Assembly: GCF_000517625.1 (NCBI RefSeq)
Contig: NZ_CP007055.1
Span: 1,612,001 to 1,676,000, forward strand
Source of the DNA: Halostagnicola larsenii XH-48
GTDB taxonomy: Archaea > Halobacteriota > Halobacteria > Halobacteriales > Natrialbaceae
DNA length: 64,000 bases
Reading direction: 5' to 3'
The notes under the pieces were generated by a model. The model did no database searches, was not told where the DNA came from, and worked only from the letters and a program-made list of their open reading frames with translations. This document shows positions 35,194-46,399 of the stretch, piece after piece (within the stretch, counting starts at the first letter, position 1; each line of letters starts with the position of its first letter). The translations under genes were made by a program, and so were the position numbers.

Positions 35194-35799
35194 ATGTACG
35201 TCCGAGATGCGAAAAACAGAGAGGAGGTCTGGCTTCTCGATCATATCGAGTCGATGGGGCTCGACGAAACGTCGTTTCGCTCTCGAGACTACGTCGTCGC
35301 GATCGACGAAGAGTCGGGGGAAAAGGCGGGGTTTGCTCGAATCCGCGTCCACAAGATCGACGACGACCAGTCCGACGACAAACCGGACGAATGCTGTGAA
35401 CTCACGAGTATCGGCGTCCTCGAGACTTGGCGCGGCCAGGGCGTCGGCGCACACATCATCGAACGGTTAGTCGAGTACGCGGGAGACGACGGGTTCGAAA
35501 CCGTCTATGCCCTGACGAGCGAATCCGCGTACCTGCGACAGTTCGGCTTCGAGCGGATCGACGAGAGCGCGCTTCCCGAACCGCTGGTCGACAGACTCGA
35601 GCAAAAGCGCGCCGGGATCGATCCGGAGGCGGTCCCCCTCGCGCTCGCGGTCGAATCGTTCGAACTCCCGAACCGGCTCAGGGAGGCGTTCAAGCGGGCG
35701 AGCGAACACGACGGATCGACGGACTCAAGTACTGAGTCGCCGGAGGATTTCGGTATCGATTCGGAGTCAGCCACCTACAAGTATGATACAGGACGATAA
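35194..35799 (+). CDS. GNAT family N-acetyltransferase
   Basis: A 201-residue protein with the acetyl-CoA loop ETWRGQGVGAHIIERLVEYA near residue 76 (the R/Q-x-x-G-x-G/A motif). ELTSIGVLETW precedes it and YLRQFGFERID follows, as in the GNAT fold. The C-terminal 45 residues are an acidic Ser-rich tail. The substrate is unknown. A TATA-like aatgcttta lies about 30 nt upstream of the ATG. Confidence 0.85.
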   Translation: MYVRDAKNREEVWLLDHIESMGLDETSFRSRDYVVAIDEESGEKAGFARIRVHKIDDDQSDDKPDECCELTSIGVLETWRGQGVGAHIIERLVEYAGDDGFETVYALTSESAYLRQFGFERIDESALPEPLVDRLEQKRAGIDPEAVPLALAVESFELPNRLREAFKRASEHDGSTDSSTESPEDFGIDSESATYKYDTGR

Positions 35800-36006
35800 C
35801 GATCACCAGGAGTGGATACGTCGGGCCCGAAACGAACGGACCGAACGGGGGCAAGCGGCGGATCCGACGATCCCAGTATTGCCGATTATCGCGTCCCTCG
35901 AGCGAACATCGCACCTCTCAGATCGACTCAGTCCGTTTCACGTCGGGGTCGACAATAGACGCGCGTTCATCAACTTTCAAGCCCCACCCGGGCATCGGTA
36001 TCTATA

Positions 36007-37689
<1,683 letters not shown>

Positions 37690-37783
37690 ACGGCTCAGAT
37701 CACCGAGCTCCTACAAGAATCAAGACCACCGGAGTAGTGTAAAACGCCGCTTGCAGCGCCGGCAAGTATGGCGCTCGAGTCGG

Positions 37784-38341
37784 TTATTCTTCGGTTTCTT
37801 CGTCCGCCTGCGCTTCAGTGTCTTCGGACGACGCTTCGTCCTCGTCCTCGCCTTCCTCCGCCGAATCGTCGTCGAATGACGCGCTCGTGGCCGGTTCGAA
37901 CTCCTCGATCGGTTCCCACTCCTCGTCCTCGCCCGACCGGCGACGACGCAACAACTCGAGGCCGACGACGCCGACGATCAAGAGCCCGAGTCGCAGCAAT
38001 CGGCTCGAACCACCCGTCTCGTCGGCGTCGGTCTCCGTCTCTTCTGTCGACTCGCTCGCGTCTTCGACAACATCGTCGAGGACCTCGGGCGTCTCGAGAT
38101 CCTCGAGCGGCGTGTCATCGGTATCTAACTCGCCGCTGCCGAGAAGGTAGCCGATTGCGACCCCAAGACCGAGCAGGCCGCCCGCCAACGGGAGCACTCG
38201 CCCGCCCATCGAGCTGGATCCTTCGGACTCCTCGACGGCCTCGAGGATCGGCTCTCGCATCGGCGAATCCATTCCTCTGCTGACCGCTTCCTTGACCAGT
38301 AGCGTCGACAACGTGTCGTCTCCGTGTTCCATTTCAGGCAT
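37784..38341 (-). CDS. Hypothetical acidic membrane protein with two transmembrane helices
   Basis: A protein of about 185 residues unknown to me. It has an N-terminal cytoplasmic region (MPEMEHGDDTLSTLLVKEAV), then a glycine-rich helix (RVLPLAGGLLGLGVAIGYLLG). An acidic loop follows, then a second helix (LLRLGLLIVGVVGLELL) with an RRRR stop, and a long Glu/Asp/Ser tail. An upstream in-frame ATG at 38380 would add 13 residues; the inner start is chosen because the added part is basic and unlike the rest. Confidence 0.65.
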   Translation of the reverse strand: MPEMEHGDDTLSTLLVKEAVSRGMDSPMREPILEAVEESEGSSSMGGRVLPLAGGLLGLGVAIGYLLGSGELDTDDTPLEDLETPEVLDDVVEDASESTEETETDADETGGSSRLLRLGLLIVGVVGLELLRRRRSGEDEEWEPIEEFEPATSASFDDDSAEEGEDEDEASSEDTEAQADEETEE

Positions 38342-38511
38342 GCTCCTGCCGACGAGAGCACCGTTGATAGTTCTGTTCAACGTTCCGATCGAGCCCGCAC
38401 TATCCGACGGAGGGTAGCCGTAACGTACTCGAAACCCGGCGGCGATAAGCAGTGCTTACCCGCTATGTGAGCGCTCGAGTCGTCTCCACATTGGACTCTG
38501 GGTAGCTCCAA

Positions 38512-39096
38512 TCAGTCGTCCCGAAACGTGTGGCAGTGCCGACAGCGCGCTTCGTACGATTCGGCCGCGCCGACGAGTATTGTCGGATCGTCGACGTGCG
38601 CCGGCTCTCCGTCAACGAGGCGTTGATTTCGCGTCGCGGGTTCGCCACAGACCGCACAGATCGCCCGAAACTTCTCGACGTACTCGGCGACGGCGATCAG
38701 TTGGGGAAGCGGCTCGAACGGCTCGCCGCGAAAGGTCTGGTCGGTACCGCTTACGATCACGCGCCGGCCGTCGGCCGCGAGGCGTTCGCAGACGTCGACC
38801 AGCGAGTGCGAGAAGAAATTCGCCTCGTCGAACGCGATCACTTTCTCTCCGTTACAGGCCGAGAACACAGCTTCGAGACCCGTCTCGGGGTCGATGGGCG
38901 TCGCGTCCCAGCTTCGCCCGTCGTGTGAACCGATCGTGGCCTCGCCGTAGCGGTCGTCGACTGCTGGGGTGAAAACTGCAACCTCCTGGCCGGCGATCTC
39001 GGCGCGGCGCAATCGACGCAGGAGCTCCTCCGTTTTGCCCGAAAACATGCTCCCCGTGATGACTTCGATCCACCCGCTGTTCGTGATCGCGTGCAT
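38512..39096 (-). CDS. tdk: Thymidine kinase
   Basis: A 194-residue type II thymidine kinase of the nucleotide salvage pathway. Walker A is GSMFSGKTEELLRR (residues about 15-28). FDEANFF carries the catalytic Glu and VIVSGTDQTFRGEPF is the DFRGEPF-like lasso. Four cysteines in two CxxC knuckles (ICAVCGEPA and RCRHCHTF) make the structural zinc site. The ATG at 39096 is preferred to a TTG 9 nt upstream. It is divergent from a membrane-protein gene. Confidence 0.95.
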   Translation of the reverse strand: MHAITNSGWIEVITGSMFSGKTEELLRRLRRAEIAGQEVAVFTPAVDDRYGEATIGSHDGRSWDATPIDPETGLEAVFSACNGEKVIAFDEANFFSHSLVDVCERLAADGRRVIVSGTDQTFRGEPFEPLPQLIAVAEYVEKFRAICAVCGEPATRNQRLVDGEPAHVDDPTILVGAAESYEARCRHCHTFRDD

Positions 39097-39230
39097 CGGT
39101 TTCAAGGGGGTAAGCCGTCGTTAAAGTCGTTGCTGATTCGGGCCATCCGAACGGTGCTGCCATCCGAACTGATCGGCGATGAATAAAGATCACATAACGA
39201 AACCGGAACGAATCGAAGCCGGAGGCAGCC

Positions 39231-39887
39231 ATGAGCGTCATCAGTCAACCCGAGGTCCTCGGCCAAACGACGAGGCGTCGGGTTATCGGGATGACCGCCG
39301 CGGCGTGTACGACCGGAATCGAGGCGCTCGCCGTCGGCACGTGGTTTTTGCTCGTCGTCCTCGAGACGCGAACCGCCGCGACCGCCCTCGCCGGCGTCGG
39401 CGTTCTCTTTTGCGGATCGTTACTGCGCGCGTCGATCTTCGGGGCGACGACGAGCGAACTCGGGGATATCCTCGAGCCGCGTCGCCTCTGCACTGCGGTG
39501 TTCGTCACAGCCGGGTGGGTCCTCTGGTTGCTCGTCGCAGAGTCGATCGGCGGCGTCGCCGGCGTTCTCGCGGGGGGCGTCGTACTCGTCGGAACGCTGC
39601 TGATCCACTTCTCGCTGGAGCGGCGAGTGTTTCACGGCTCGCGGCCATCGCACGGAGGCCCGCGGGTCCGATGCGGCGTCGTTCCAGCGGTGCTCATCGC
39701 CCTCGGCGCGACCGCGTTGCTCTCGTCGGTCTGGTTCGTCGACTGGTCGTTCGTCTCCCCGCCGATCTCGCTCGAGGTGACCCGGTTCGTCCTCCGCCTC
39801 GAGGCCGTCCAGATCGGGTTCGTGCTGTTCGGATTCGTCACGTTTCTGGCCTACCAACTGCGGTTTACGACCACGCTCGAGTCGTGA
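39231..39887 (+). CDS. Hypothetical haloarchaeal membrane protein
   Basis: A 218-residue protein with about six hydrophobic helices (for example ALAVGTWFLLVVLE, GVAGVLAGGVVLVGTLLIHF and FVLFGFVTFLAYQL). A conserved-looking basic loop ERRVFHGSRPSHGGPRVRC lies between helices. I recognise no family. It is divergent from tdk and isolated on its strand before a 247-nt spacer without a gene. Confidence 0.65.
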   Translation: MSVISQPEVLGQTTRRRVIGMTAAACTTGIEALAVGTWFLLVVLETRTAATALAGVGVLFCGSLLRASIFGATTSELGDILEPRRLCTAVFVTAGWVLWLLVAESIGGVAGVLAGGVVLVGTLLIHFSLERRVFHGSRPSHGGPRVRCGVVPAVLIALGATALLSSVWFVDWSFVSPPISLEVTRFVLRLEAVQIGFVLFGFVTFLAYQLRFTTTLES

Positions 39888-40134
39888 CGGGTGGTTCACT
39901 GGCTAGCGTTCTCCCGGGCGTTACCGCAGGTGGGTATTACAAGTTGACAACGAGTTCGTCGGACTCCGTAGATTCCGGATCACGCCCCCGTGAACCCGTC
40001 GTCTGTCACTATCGAACGACGAGTGAGAGAAGATCGAATACGGTACCGTCACCCATCGCGTACGTGTGTATGACTGCCTCGAATCTCTGTAGACGCATTT
40101 ATGCCTTCCCCGGCAGAGTATATATACCTAGAGC

Positions 40135-40980
40135 ATGACCACGGACTCTGATACAGAACCGTCCGGGGCTTCACTCTCGTATCGGAAGATCCTCGAGCGC
40201 GAGATGGAGAGCGCTCTCAAAGAGATCAATCGTCCGCCCAAAGGGGTGTTTCTCTCGGGATTATCTGCGGGACTCAACCTGAGCTTCGGCGCGTTACTGA
40301 TGGCGATGGCGCTGACGTTCTCCGGAGGATTCGAATCACGCCTCGTCCAACAGGTCACGCTCGGCGGTGTTTCTTCGATCGCGTTCCTGTTCGTCATCAT
40401 CGGTCAAACGGAACTGTTTACCGCCCATTCGACGATGGCTATTCTACCAGTACTCGACGGGAGAGCTACCCTGAGAGAACTCGGTCGCGTCTGGAGCGTT
40501 ACCTACGTTTCGAATCTCGTCGGTTGTGTACTATTTGCGGGTCTCATTACGGTCATCGGACCGGCGCTTGGAATCGTCGACCCGAATACGTTTGGAACGT
40601 TAGCGTCCGCGCTCCTTCCGTACCCGTGGTGGGTAATTTTCTCGAGCGGCGTGATCGCTGGGTGGCTGATGGGGCTGGTCACGTGGCTCGTCGCGGCCAG
40701 TCGCGACACGGTCAGCCGAATCCTGTTCGTGATTATCGTAACGGCTGTGATCGGATTCGGCCCCTTCCACCACAGCATTCTCGGGTCGACGGAGATCATC
40801 ACTGCGATTTTCCTGGGTCAAGGCGTTTCTCTCGGCGACTTTGCTCACTTCCTTTCCTGGACGACGGTCGGCAATATCGTCGGCGGGGGCGTGTTCGTGG
40901 GCCTGCTCAATTACGGCCACGTCGCACTGGCCGGCGAGAAACAGGACGTGGAGTTCGAGGCAGTCCAGCGAGACGAGTAG
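40135..40980 (+). CDS. Formate/nitrite transporter (FNT) family channel
   Basis: A 281-residue six-helix FNT protein. RPPKGVFLSGLSAGLNLSFGA starts helix 1, with the first half of the Omega loop in GQTELFTAHST and the second in HHSILGSTEIITAIF. LVTWLVAASRDTVSR matches the conserved cytosolic turn. Family members form pentamers passing formate, nitrite, hydrosulfide or lactate. No linked metabolic gene identifies the substrate. Two AT-rich boxes lie upstream (gcatttatg about 34 nt, and tatatata about 12 nt, before the ATG). Confidence 0.9.
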   Translation: MTTDSDTEPSGASLSYRKILEREMESALKEINRPPKGVFLSGLSAGLNLSFGALLMAMALTFSGGFESRLVQQVTLGGVSSIAFLFVIIGQTELFTAHSTMAILPVLDGRATLRELGRVWSVTYVSNLVGCVLFAGLITVIGPALGIVDPNTFGTLASALLPYPWWVIFSSGVIAGWLMGLVTWLVAASRDTVSRILFVIIVTAVIGFGPFHHSILGSTEIITAIFLGQGVSLGDFAHFLSWTTVGNIVGGGVFVGLLNYGHVALAGEKQDVEFEAVQRDE

Positions 40981-41065
40981 CGCGATAATTGTATGAGGTC
41001 GTCCGACCACCACGTCTGCTGTGATCCGGCTGGCGACACGCTCAAACGATGTTGTCCGAACACGC

Positions 41066-42007
41066 TTACTTCCGAAGGCGGGCGATCGTCTCGTCTTCTC
41101 CCTCTTCGACCTCAAGTAACCCTTCACTGGCCAAATCGGACAGGAGGTCTCGAAGCCAGTCGCGTCCGTGCTCACCGTCGGGAGTGTAGTCCACGCGGAT
41201 TCGGTGACCGAGCGTGTCTAGGTCCATCTCCTCGTGTTCGCCGAGGAGTCGAACGATCCGCCCGCGGAACTGCCGGCGACTCCCCTCGAAGCTCGGTTGC
41301 GTGGGAACGTCGGGTGCGGTGAAGTCGCCGGTCTGGTAGGCGTGACACCACTCGCGCCACGGGCACCCCGCCTCGTCGCATCGAGGGTTCTTGCCGCAGG
41401 CGACGCCGCCGAGTTCCATGATCGCGTTGTTCCAGACCCGCGAACGCCCCGCAGGCATGAGTTGATTTGCGGCCGATTCGAACGCGTCGTCGTCATCGGG
41501 AATCCCGAACGCGCGGTACGCGACTCGCTTGACGTTCGTATCCACGACGGCGTCGCCGGCGTTGAACGCGAAACTCGAGACCGCGTTGGCGGTGTAGGGA
41601 CCGACTCCCATCAGCTCCTCGAGTTCCCCGGGCGTCTCGGGAAATTCGCCGTTGTAGTCGGCTTCGACCTGCTGGGCGGCTTCGTGGAGGTACTTCGCAC
41701 GGTTGTTGTACCCGAGGCTGTGAGATGTCCAGAAGCCGACGACTGCGGATCGATCCGCCGACGCCAGGTCCGCCGTCGTCGGCCAGCGCTCTGTAAACGC
41801 CTCCCAGGCCTCGACGACGCGATCGAGTTGGGTCTGCTGGCTCATGACCTCGCTGACGAGGATCTCGTAGGCGTCGTCGGTCTCGCGCCACGGGAACGAG
41901 CGGTGATCGTCCTCGTACCACCCGATCAGCGCCGATCGAACGGCCTCGAGGTCGTCGGGAAGCGTCCACGCTGTCTGGCGATCCTGCTCCGCTGGCGCGT
42001 CTGTCAT
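41066..42007 (-). CDS. mutY: A/G-specific adenine DNA glycosylase
   Basis: A 313-residue base-excision repair enzyme removing adenine opposite 8-oxoguanine. The catalytic Glu is in SEVMSQQTQLDRV (E53). The helix-hairpin-helix is ELMGVGPYTANAV and the catalytic Asp is in VVDTNVKRVAYR (D156). The 4Fe-4S loop is CGKNPRCDEAGCPWREWC, with C-x6-C-x2-C-like spacing adjusted to this protein. The C-terminal region (about 235-313) looks like a winged helix rather than the NUDIX-like domain of bacterial MutY, as in haloarchaeal homologues. Confidence 0.95.
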   Translation of the reverse strand: MTDAPAEQDRQTAWTLPDDLEAVRSALIGWYEDDHRSFPWRETDDAYEILVSEVMSQQTQLDRVVEAWEAFTERWPTTADLASADRSAVVGFWTSHSLGYNNRAKYLHEAAQQVEADYNGEFPETPGELEELMGVGPYTANAVSSFAFNAGDAVVDTNVKRVAYRAFGIPDDDDAFESAANQLMPAGRSRVWNNAIMELGGVACGKNPRCDEAGCPWREWCHAYQTGDFTAPDVPTQPSFEGSRRQFRGRIVRLLGEHEEMDLDTLGHRIRVDYTPDGEHGRDWLRDLLSDLASEGLLEVEEGEDETIARLRK

Positions 42008-42116
42008 CGCCGGGAGTTAGGGAAGCGACGGTTTAGGCGTGGTGATCCTCGCGACCGATCGGCGGTGTCTGAGCGAGCACGAAAGCCATATACGACCGAC
42101 TCGAGTCCACCAGTAT

Positions 42117-42440
42117 GTGACCCTCGACGACCTGAACGACGAAATTACGGAATCGTACTCGAGCCTGGGCGATGAACTCGACGTGACGCTCGACCGGGAG
42201 ACGAGAAACGAACTCGCGCTCCTCGAGACCGCCATGGAGCCCGAATCGACGGACGAACTCGTCCGGCGTGCGATCCACATGCTTTTTCAGACGACCGTCG
42301 AAACCGGAAACATCGATTTCCACCTTCGCTCTGGATTCGACGTCACCTACGACGAGTACCTCTCGGGGATGACCTTCGACGAGATGACCGGTGCCGACAA
42401 CTACCCGTCGATGGACGACGAGCGGCGGTATCAGTTCTAA
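42117..42440 (+). CDS. Hypothetical acidic haloarchaeal protein
   Basis: A 107-residue acidic, helical protein of unknown function, read from a GTG at 42117. TLDRETRNELALLETAM then STDELVRRAIHMLFQTTVE resembles a small helical DNA-binding or antitoxin-like core, but no motif is decisive. A TATA-like ccatatac (about 42087-42094) sits about 26 nt before the GTG, which supports this start over the frame beginning at 42039. It is convergent with the FBPase gene. Confidence 0.65.
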   Translation: MTLDDLNDEITESYSSLGDELDVTLDRETRNELALLETAMEPESTDELVRRAIHMLFQTTVETGNIDFHLRSGFDVTYDEYLSGMTFDEMTGADNYPSMDDERRYQF

Positions 42441-42504
42441 CATCGATCAACAATCGCTGCGTTGCTCCGGTTCGACCGCGCGAGAAGGGGAACCACTGTG
42501 ATCG

Positions 42505-43341
42505 TTACGCCAGCGTCGACTCGAGATAACTGATCTGCTCTGGGTTCCCGAAGTAGGCGGGAACGTGCTCGTGGAGTTCTGCCGGTGTGCGGTCGAGGAT
42601 CGATTCTTGGCCCGTTGACGAGCGGCCACCTGCGGTTTCGACGATGTGTGCGATCGGGTTAGCTTCGTACTGGAGCCGAAGGTCGCCGTTCGGACTCGAC
42701 GACCGCTCGGGGTAGCCAAGCAGACCGCCGTTGACGAGCAAATGGTTGATATCTGCGACCATCGCGCCCGTATATCGGAGTTTGTAGTCGCGATGGAGCT
42801 CACGCCAGCAGTCCTCGACAGCCTCCGGCCACTCGTTTGTCGAGCCGGCGAACCCGCAAATTTCGCCCTCCGCGGGGATGGTCACCGGACTCGAGTCGAC
42901 GATCGCTCCATCGTCGACGACGTATCGAGTCACCGTCTCATCGATAGCGGCGGTGATCGTTGCAAACGGTCCGTAGAGCACCACCATACTGGCGATGAGA
43001 TCGCGACCGCTCGCCGGAAGCGACCCGTTGTAAACCCCGACGACAGTTCCGACGATGTTGTTCGAGCGGAGGTTCGACGACCCATCGAGCGGGTCGATGG
43101 CGACGCTGTACCCGTCACCGACGTCTTCGACGCGTTTTCGTTCTTCACTGGCAAACGCACCGACCGCCTCGAGCGGGGCCAACTGCTCACGGAAGAGCTG
43201 GTCGATCTGCCGATCCGCGGCTGACTGGACGTCACCGCTGGGATTTTCGTTCCTCGTCTTCTCGCGGCCGTCCCGAAACTCCGCGCGAACGTGCGGTACG
43301 ACTGCTGCCAACGCATCGACGATGGACTGTCTCTCGCTCAT
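42505..43341 (-). CDS. fbp: Class I fructose-1,6-bisphosphatase
   Basis: A 278-residue gluconeogenic phosphatase. Metal and phosphate sites are EERKRVEDV and VAIDPLDGSSN near residue 83; GFAGSTNEW, YTGAMVADINHLLVNGG and YEANPIAHIVETAGG near 235 complete the class I pattern. The ATG at 43341 is chosen over a GTG 9 nt upstream. It lies 85 nt after ptfB on the same strand and looks like the last gene of the fructose PTS operon, an odd place because its reaction opposes fructose breakdown. Confidence 0.93.
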   Translation of the reverse strand: MSERQSIVDALAAVVPHVRAEFRDGREKTRNENPSGDVQSAADRQIDQLFREQLAPLEAVGAFASEERKRVEDVGDGYSVAIDPLDGSSNLRSNNIVGTVVGVYNGSLPASGRDLIASMVVLYGPFATITAAIDETVTRYVVDDGAIVDSSPVTIPAEGEICGFAGSTNEWPEAVEDCWRELHRDYKLRYTGAMVADINHLLVNGGLLGYPERSSSPNGDLRLQYEANPIAHIVETAGGRSSTGQESILDRTPAELHEHVPAYFGNPEQISYLESTLA

Positions 43342-43426
43342 CAATGCCACCCGCTCATCGAGGAGTACGGTTCGTTCCTCGAGATGGACACTGCGTCCGT
43401 ATTCGATTCAGCTTGGGGCATCTTCC

Positions 43427-43888
43427 TCACGAAAATAGCCTCCGGAGACGCGCGAAGAGGCCTTTCGATGGGTCACCCCCGAGCTGTTCGAGTTCGGGAT
43501 CGCTCGTTGCTGTCGTCGAAGTCTCCTCGCCCGTCTCCACGGATGCGTCACTTTCGGCATCCTCGGTGCTACTGGTTTCGCTACCGTCGGCTCGTTGAAT
43601 CGCTTGCGCGATCAGCCCTTCGGCGTCGTTCACTCCGTCCTTGACGGTTCCCTCGACGAGCGGTTTGCCGTCGAATCGATCCTGATTGACGGCCGTATCC
43701 GCGGCGATGATAACGGCATCGGCGTCGTCGATATCGTCCGCCGTGAGCTCGTTTTCGGCACCCATCGCGCCCTGAACCTCGACTTTGATGTCGTGGCCCT
43801 GCTCCTGGGCGGTGGTCTCTATGTTCTCTGCTGCCATCTGGCTGTGTGCGATACCGGTCGGACAGGACGTGACTGCGACGAGTTTCAT
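43427..43888 (-). CDS. ptfB: PTS fructose-specific EIIB component
   Basis: A 153-residue cytoplasmic protein that passes phosphate to fructose. VAVTSCPTGIAHSQMAAE holds the phosphorylated Cys9. ADAVIIAADTAV and FDGKPLVEG complete the EIIB-Fru domain, about 100 residues long. The rest is an acidic Ser/Glu tail ending GLFARLRRLFS. It overlaps ptsI by 4 nt and is the fifth of the tightly packed PTS genes. Confidence 0.95.
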   Translation of the reverse strand: MKLVAVTSCPTGIAHSQMAAENIETTAQEQGHDIKVEVQGAMGAENELTADDIDDADAVIIAADTAVNQDRFDGKPLVEGTVKDGVNDAEGLIAQAIQRADGSETSSTEDAESDASVETGEETSTTATSDPELEQLGGDPSKGLFARLRRLFS

Positions 43889-45585
43889 TGGTTGGAGTTG
43901 TTGCGTTGAATTCGGTCGATAACGTGATCTCTGGTCGATGCCTCGAGCGCTCGTGTGACATTCTCGGCCGCCGTCTCAGTATCGATCGACTGGACGGTCG
44001 CTTTGACGTCCGGGACGGTGACCGCGCTCATGCTGAGTTCATCGAGCCCCAGGCCGACGAGGAGTTCGGTTAGCTCCGGATTCCCGGCCATCTCCCCACA
44101 CATACCAACCCACGCGTCGTTTTCGTGGGCCGCTTTGATGGTCCGAGAGATGGCCCGTAACACGGCCGGTCGACGTGGATCCCGGAGGTCCGCAACGCGT
44201 TCGTTCTCGCGCGCCGCGGCCATAACGTACTGGGTGAGATCGTTCGTCCCGATACTGAGGAACTCGACCTGCTCGGCGAGTTCCGGCGCGGCGAAGACGG
44301 CGCCGGGGGTTTCGATCATCACGCCGAGTTCGGGGATCGCGTAGTCGATACCTTCCTCTTCGAGCGTGTTCGCGATCCTCTCGACCGTCTCGAGTGCGGC
44401 AACGAGTTCCTTGGGTGTCGCGACGACCGGGAACATGATCGACAGGCAGCCATCCCCGTCCGCGGCCGCCCGAAACAGCGCGCGAAGCTGTGTCTCGAAT
44501 AGGTCGGCGTCGGGACCGAGCGATCGTCGGATCCCCCGCTCGCCGAGAAACGGGTTCTCCTCTTCGGGCAGATCGAGGTAGGGAATCGGCTTGTCCCCGC
44601 CGATATCGAGCGTCCGGACGACGACGCGGCCATCCGGGAACGTCTCGAGGGCCTCCCTGTACGCTTCGTACTGTTCGGTTTCGTCCGGTGCCTGCTCGCG
44701 GTCGAGGAACAGGAACTCCGTGCGGTAGAGGCCGATACCGTCGGCCCCCTGCGCTTTCGCGTCCTCGAGTTCGGCGGGCTGGCCGACGTTCGCGGCGATT
44801 TCGATGCCAGTTCCGTCGGCGGTCGTTACCGCCTCCTCGTGGATTTCCACCTGGTGGGCGGTCTGTGCCGATTCCCGGCGCTCGTCGCTCGGGTCGACGA
44901 CGAGTTCGCCAGCGTCGCCGTCGACGACGACCGTCGCGTCAGTTTCGACATCGTGGAGTTCGTCACCGACGCCGACGACGGCGGGTAGCGCGAGCGAGCG
45001 AGCGAAGATCGCCGCGTGCGAGGTTCGCCCGCCGGTTACGGTGGCGAACCCGGCGACGCGGTCGGGGTCGAGCTGTGCCGTGTCGCTCGGCGTGAGTCGA
45101 TCGGCGAGCACGACCGATCCCTCGGGGAGACTCTCGAGATCGACTCGGTCGTCGTCGGTGAGGAGTCGAACGAGCCGATCGCGAACGTCGCGCAGGTCGT
45201 CGGCCCGCTCGGCCATCCGCCCGTCCATGCCCTCGAACTGTTCGATCGGGTCGGCGAATGCCCGCTGGACGGCGTTCTCTGCCGGAAGTTCGTCATCGAT
45301 CGCACGCTCGACACCGTCCTCAATCTGCGGGTCCTCGAGGAACTGCACGTGCGCATCGAAGACCTCGGCTTCCTGCTCGCCGACGCGTTCGGCGGTCCGT
45401 TCCCGTTCGGCTTCTAATTCGTCTCGAGCGGTTTCGCGTGCGTCTTCGAACCGTTCGCGCTCGTCCTCTTGATCGACAGAAACTGAATTCGGATCCGGAA
45501 GATCGGTCGACGTGCTATACCAGACGACCGTTCCCACGTCGGAGCGCGGCGTCGCCCCCGTTCCGGTGAGAGTGCGTTCTGCCAT
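43885..45585 (-). CDS. ptsI: PTS phosphoenolpyruvate-protein phosphotransferase (enzyme I)
   Basis: A 566-residue enzyme I, which takes phosphate from PEP and gives it to HPr. The phosphorylated His is in GGRTSHAAIFAR (H190). The PEP-binding barrel shows GIGLYRTEFLFLDR, RTLDIGGDKP and LSIGTNDLTQY, and CGEMAGNPE carries the active-site Cys. The ATG at 45585 is chosen because it lies just after the ptsH stop (45590); a start at 45603 would overlap ptsH by 14 nt. It is complete, unlike truncated archaeal relatives of PEP synthase. Confidence 0.95.
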   Translation of the reverse strand: MAERTLTGTGATPRSDVGTVVWYSTSTDLPDPNSVSVDQEDERERFEDARETARDELEAERERTAERVGEQEAEVFDAHVQFLEDPQIEDGVERAIDDELPAENAVQRAFADPIEQFEGMDGRMAERADDLRDVRDRLVRLLTDDDRVDLESLPEGSVVLADRLTPSDTAQLDPDRVAGFATVTGGRTSHAAIFARSLALPAVVGVGDELHDVETDATVVVDGDAGELVVDPSDERRESAQTAHQVEIHEEAVTTADGTGIEIAANVGQPAELEDAKAQGADGIGLYRTEFLFLDREQAPDETEQYEAYREALETFPDGRVVVRTLDIGGDKPIPYLDLPEEENPFLGERGIRRSLGPDADLFETQLRALFRAAADGDGCLSIMFPVVATPKELVAALETVERIANTLEEEGIDYAIPELGVMIETPGAVFAAPELAEQVEFLSIGTNDLTQYVMAAARENERVADLRDPRRPAVLRAISRTIKAAHENDAWVGMCGEMAGNPELTELLVGLGLDELSMSAVTVPDVKATVQSIDTETAAENVTRALEASTRDHVIDRIQRNNSNQ

Positions 45586-45589
45586 CGGT

Positions 45590-45880
45590 TTAACTGTCGA
45601 CATCTGCGATCTCGTCCTCGGGTGTGGTCAGAACACGCTCGAGCGCATCGAGCGTCGCTTCTTCGTCGGGGCCGTCCGCGACGAGTCGAACCTCCTCGCC
45701 GGCTTCGGCACCGAGGCTGGTGACCGCGATCATGCTGCCGGCTGCAATGAGGTCGTCAGTATCGGGCCGGCCGACCTGTACGTCCGACTCGTGATCGTTG
45801 ACCGCCTCGACGAACTTCGCTGCCGGCCGAGCGTGCAATCCGGCCTCGGGAACGATCGTTACGGTTCGTTCGGTACTCAT
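45590..45880 (-). CDS. ptsH: PTS phosphocarrier protein HPr
   Basis: A 96-residue HPr. EAGLHARPAAKFVEA contains the active-site His16. AAGSMIAVTSLGAEAGEEV aligns with the KSIMGVMSLG region of bacterial HPr, so a serine is present at the Ser46-equivalent place. The C-terminal helix region is ATLDALERVL. It overlaps ptfA by 4 nt and precedes ptsI by 4 nt. Confidence 0.95.
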   Translation of the reverse strand: MSTERTVTIVPEAGLHARPAAKFVEAVNDHESDVQVGRPDTDDLIAAGSMIAVTSLGAEAGEEVRLVADGPDEEATLDALERVLTTPEDEIADVDS

Positions 45881-46353
45881 GCGACTGCCTCCGTGAGGAC
45901 GGCCTGTACGTCTTCGGGTGTCTCCGCGTCGTAGAGGGCGTCTCTCGTCTCGTCGTGCATGAGCGCTCTCGAGAGGGTGCTCAAGATCGAGAGGTGATCG
46001 TCCGCGCCGGACTCGGGGACGAGGATCATGAAAATGAGCCGTGCGGGCTCGCCGTCCATCGAGCCGAAATCGACGCCTGCCTCCGAACGGGTGAACGCCA
46101 CGGATGGCTCGCTGACGGCCTCCGTTTGTGCGTGAGGGATCCCGATACCCATGCCGACGCCGGTTGTCGTCTCCGCCTCGCGAGCGAGCAGCGCCTCGAG
46201 GGCCGTCTCTCGGTCGTCGACACGGCCTGCCTCGACGAGCAGGTCCAGGAGGTGTTCTATGCAGGCTTGTTTGTCTGCGGGCGGCGACTCGAGCGTGATG
46301 TGGTCGGTGGGTGCGAGGGTTTCGATTCGATCTTCGGTGAGTGTTTCAGTCAT
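45877..46353 (-). CDS. ptfA: PTS fructose-specific EIIA component
   Basis: A 158-residue EIIA of the fructose/mannitol class. VGMGIGIPHAQTEAV holds the phosphorylated His (H74), with RLIFMILVPESGADDHL and LSRALMHDE further on. It carries phosphate from HPr to EIIB. Its ATG is 46 nt downstream of the ptfC stop; the intervening bases form no clear terminator. Confidence 0.95.
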   Translation of the reverse strand: MTETLTEDRIETLAPTDHITLESPPADKQACIEHLLDLLVEAGRVDDRETALEALLAREAETTTGVGMGIGIPHAQTEAVSEPSVAFTRSEAGVDFGSMDGEPARLIFMILVPESGADDHLSILSTLSRALMHDETRDALYDAETPEDVQAVLTEAVA

Positions 46354-46399
46354 GGTGAGTCTGTTGTATACTGGTGAGTGATAGTTAAACGTCGGACGA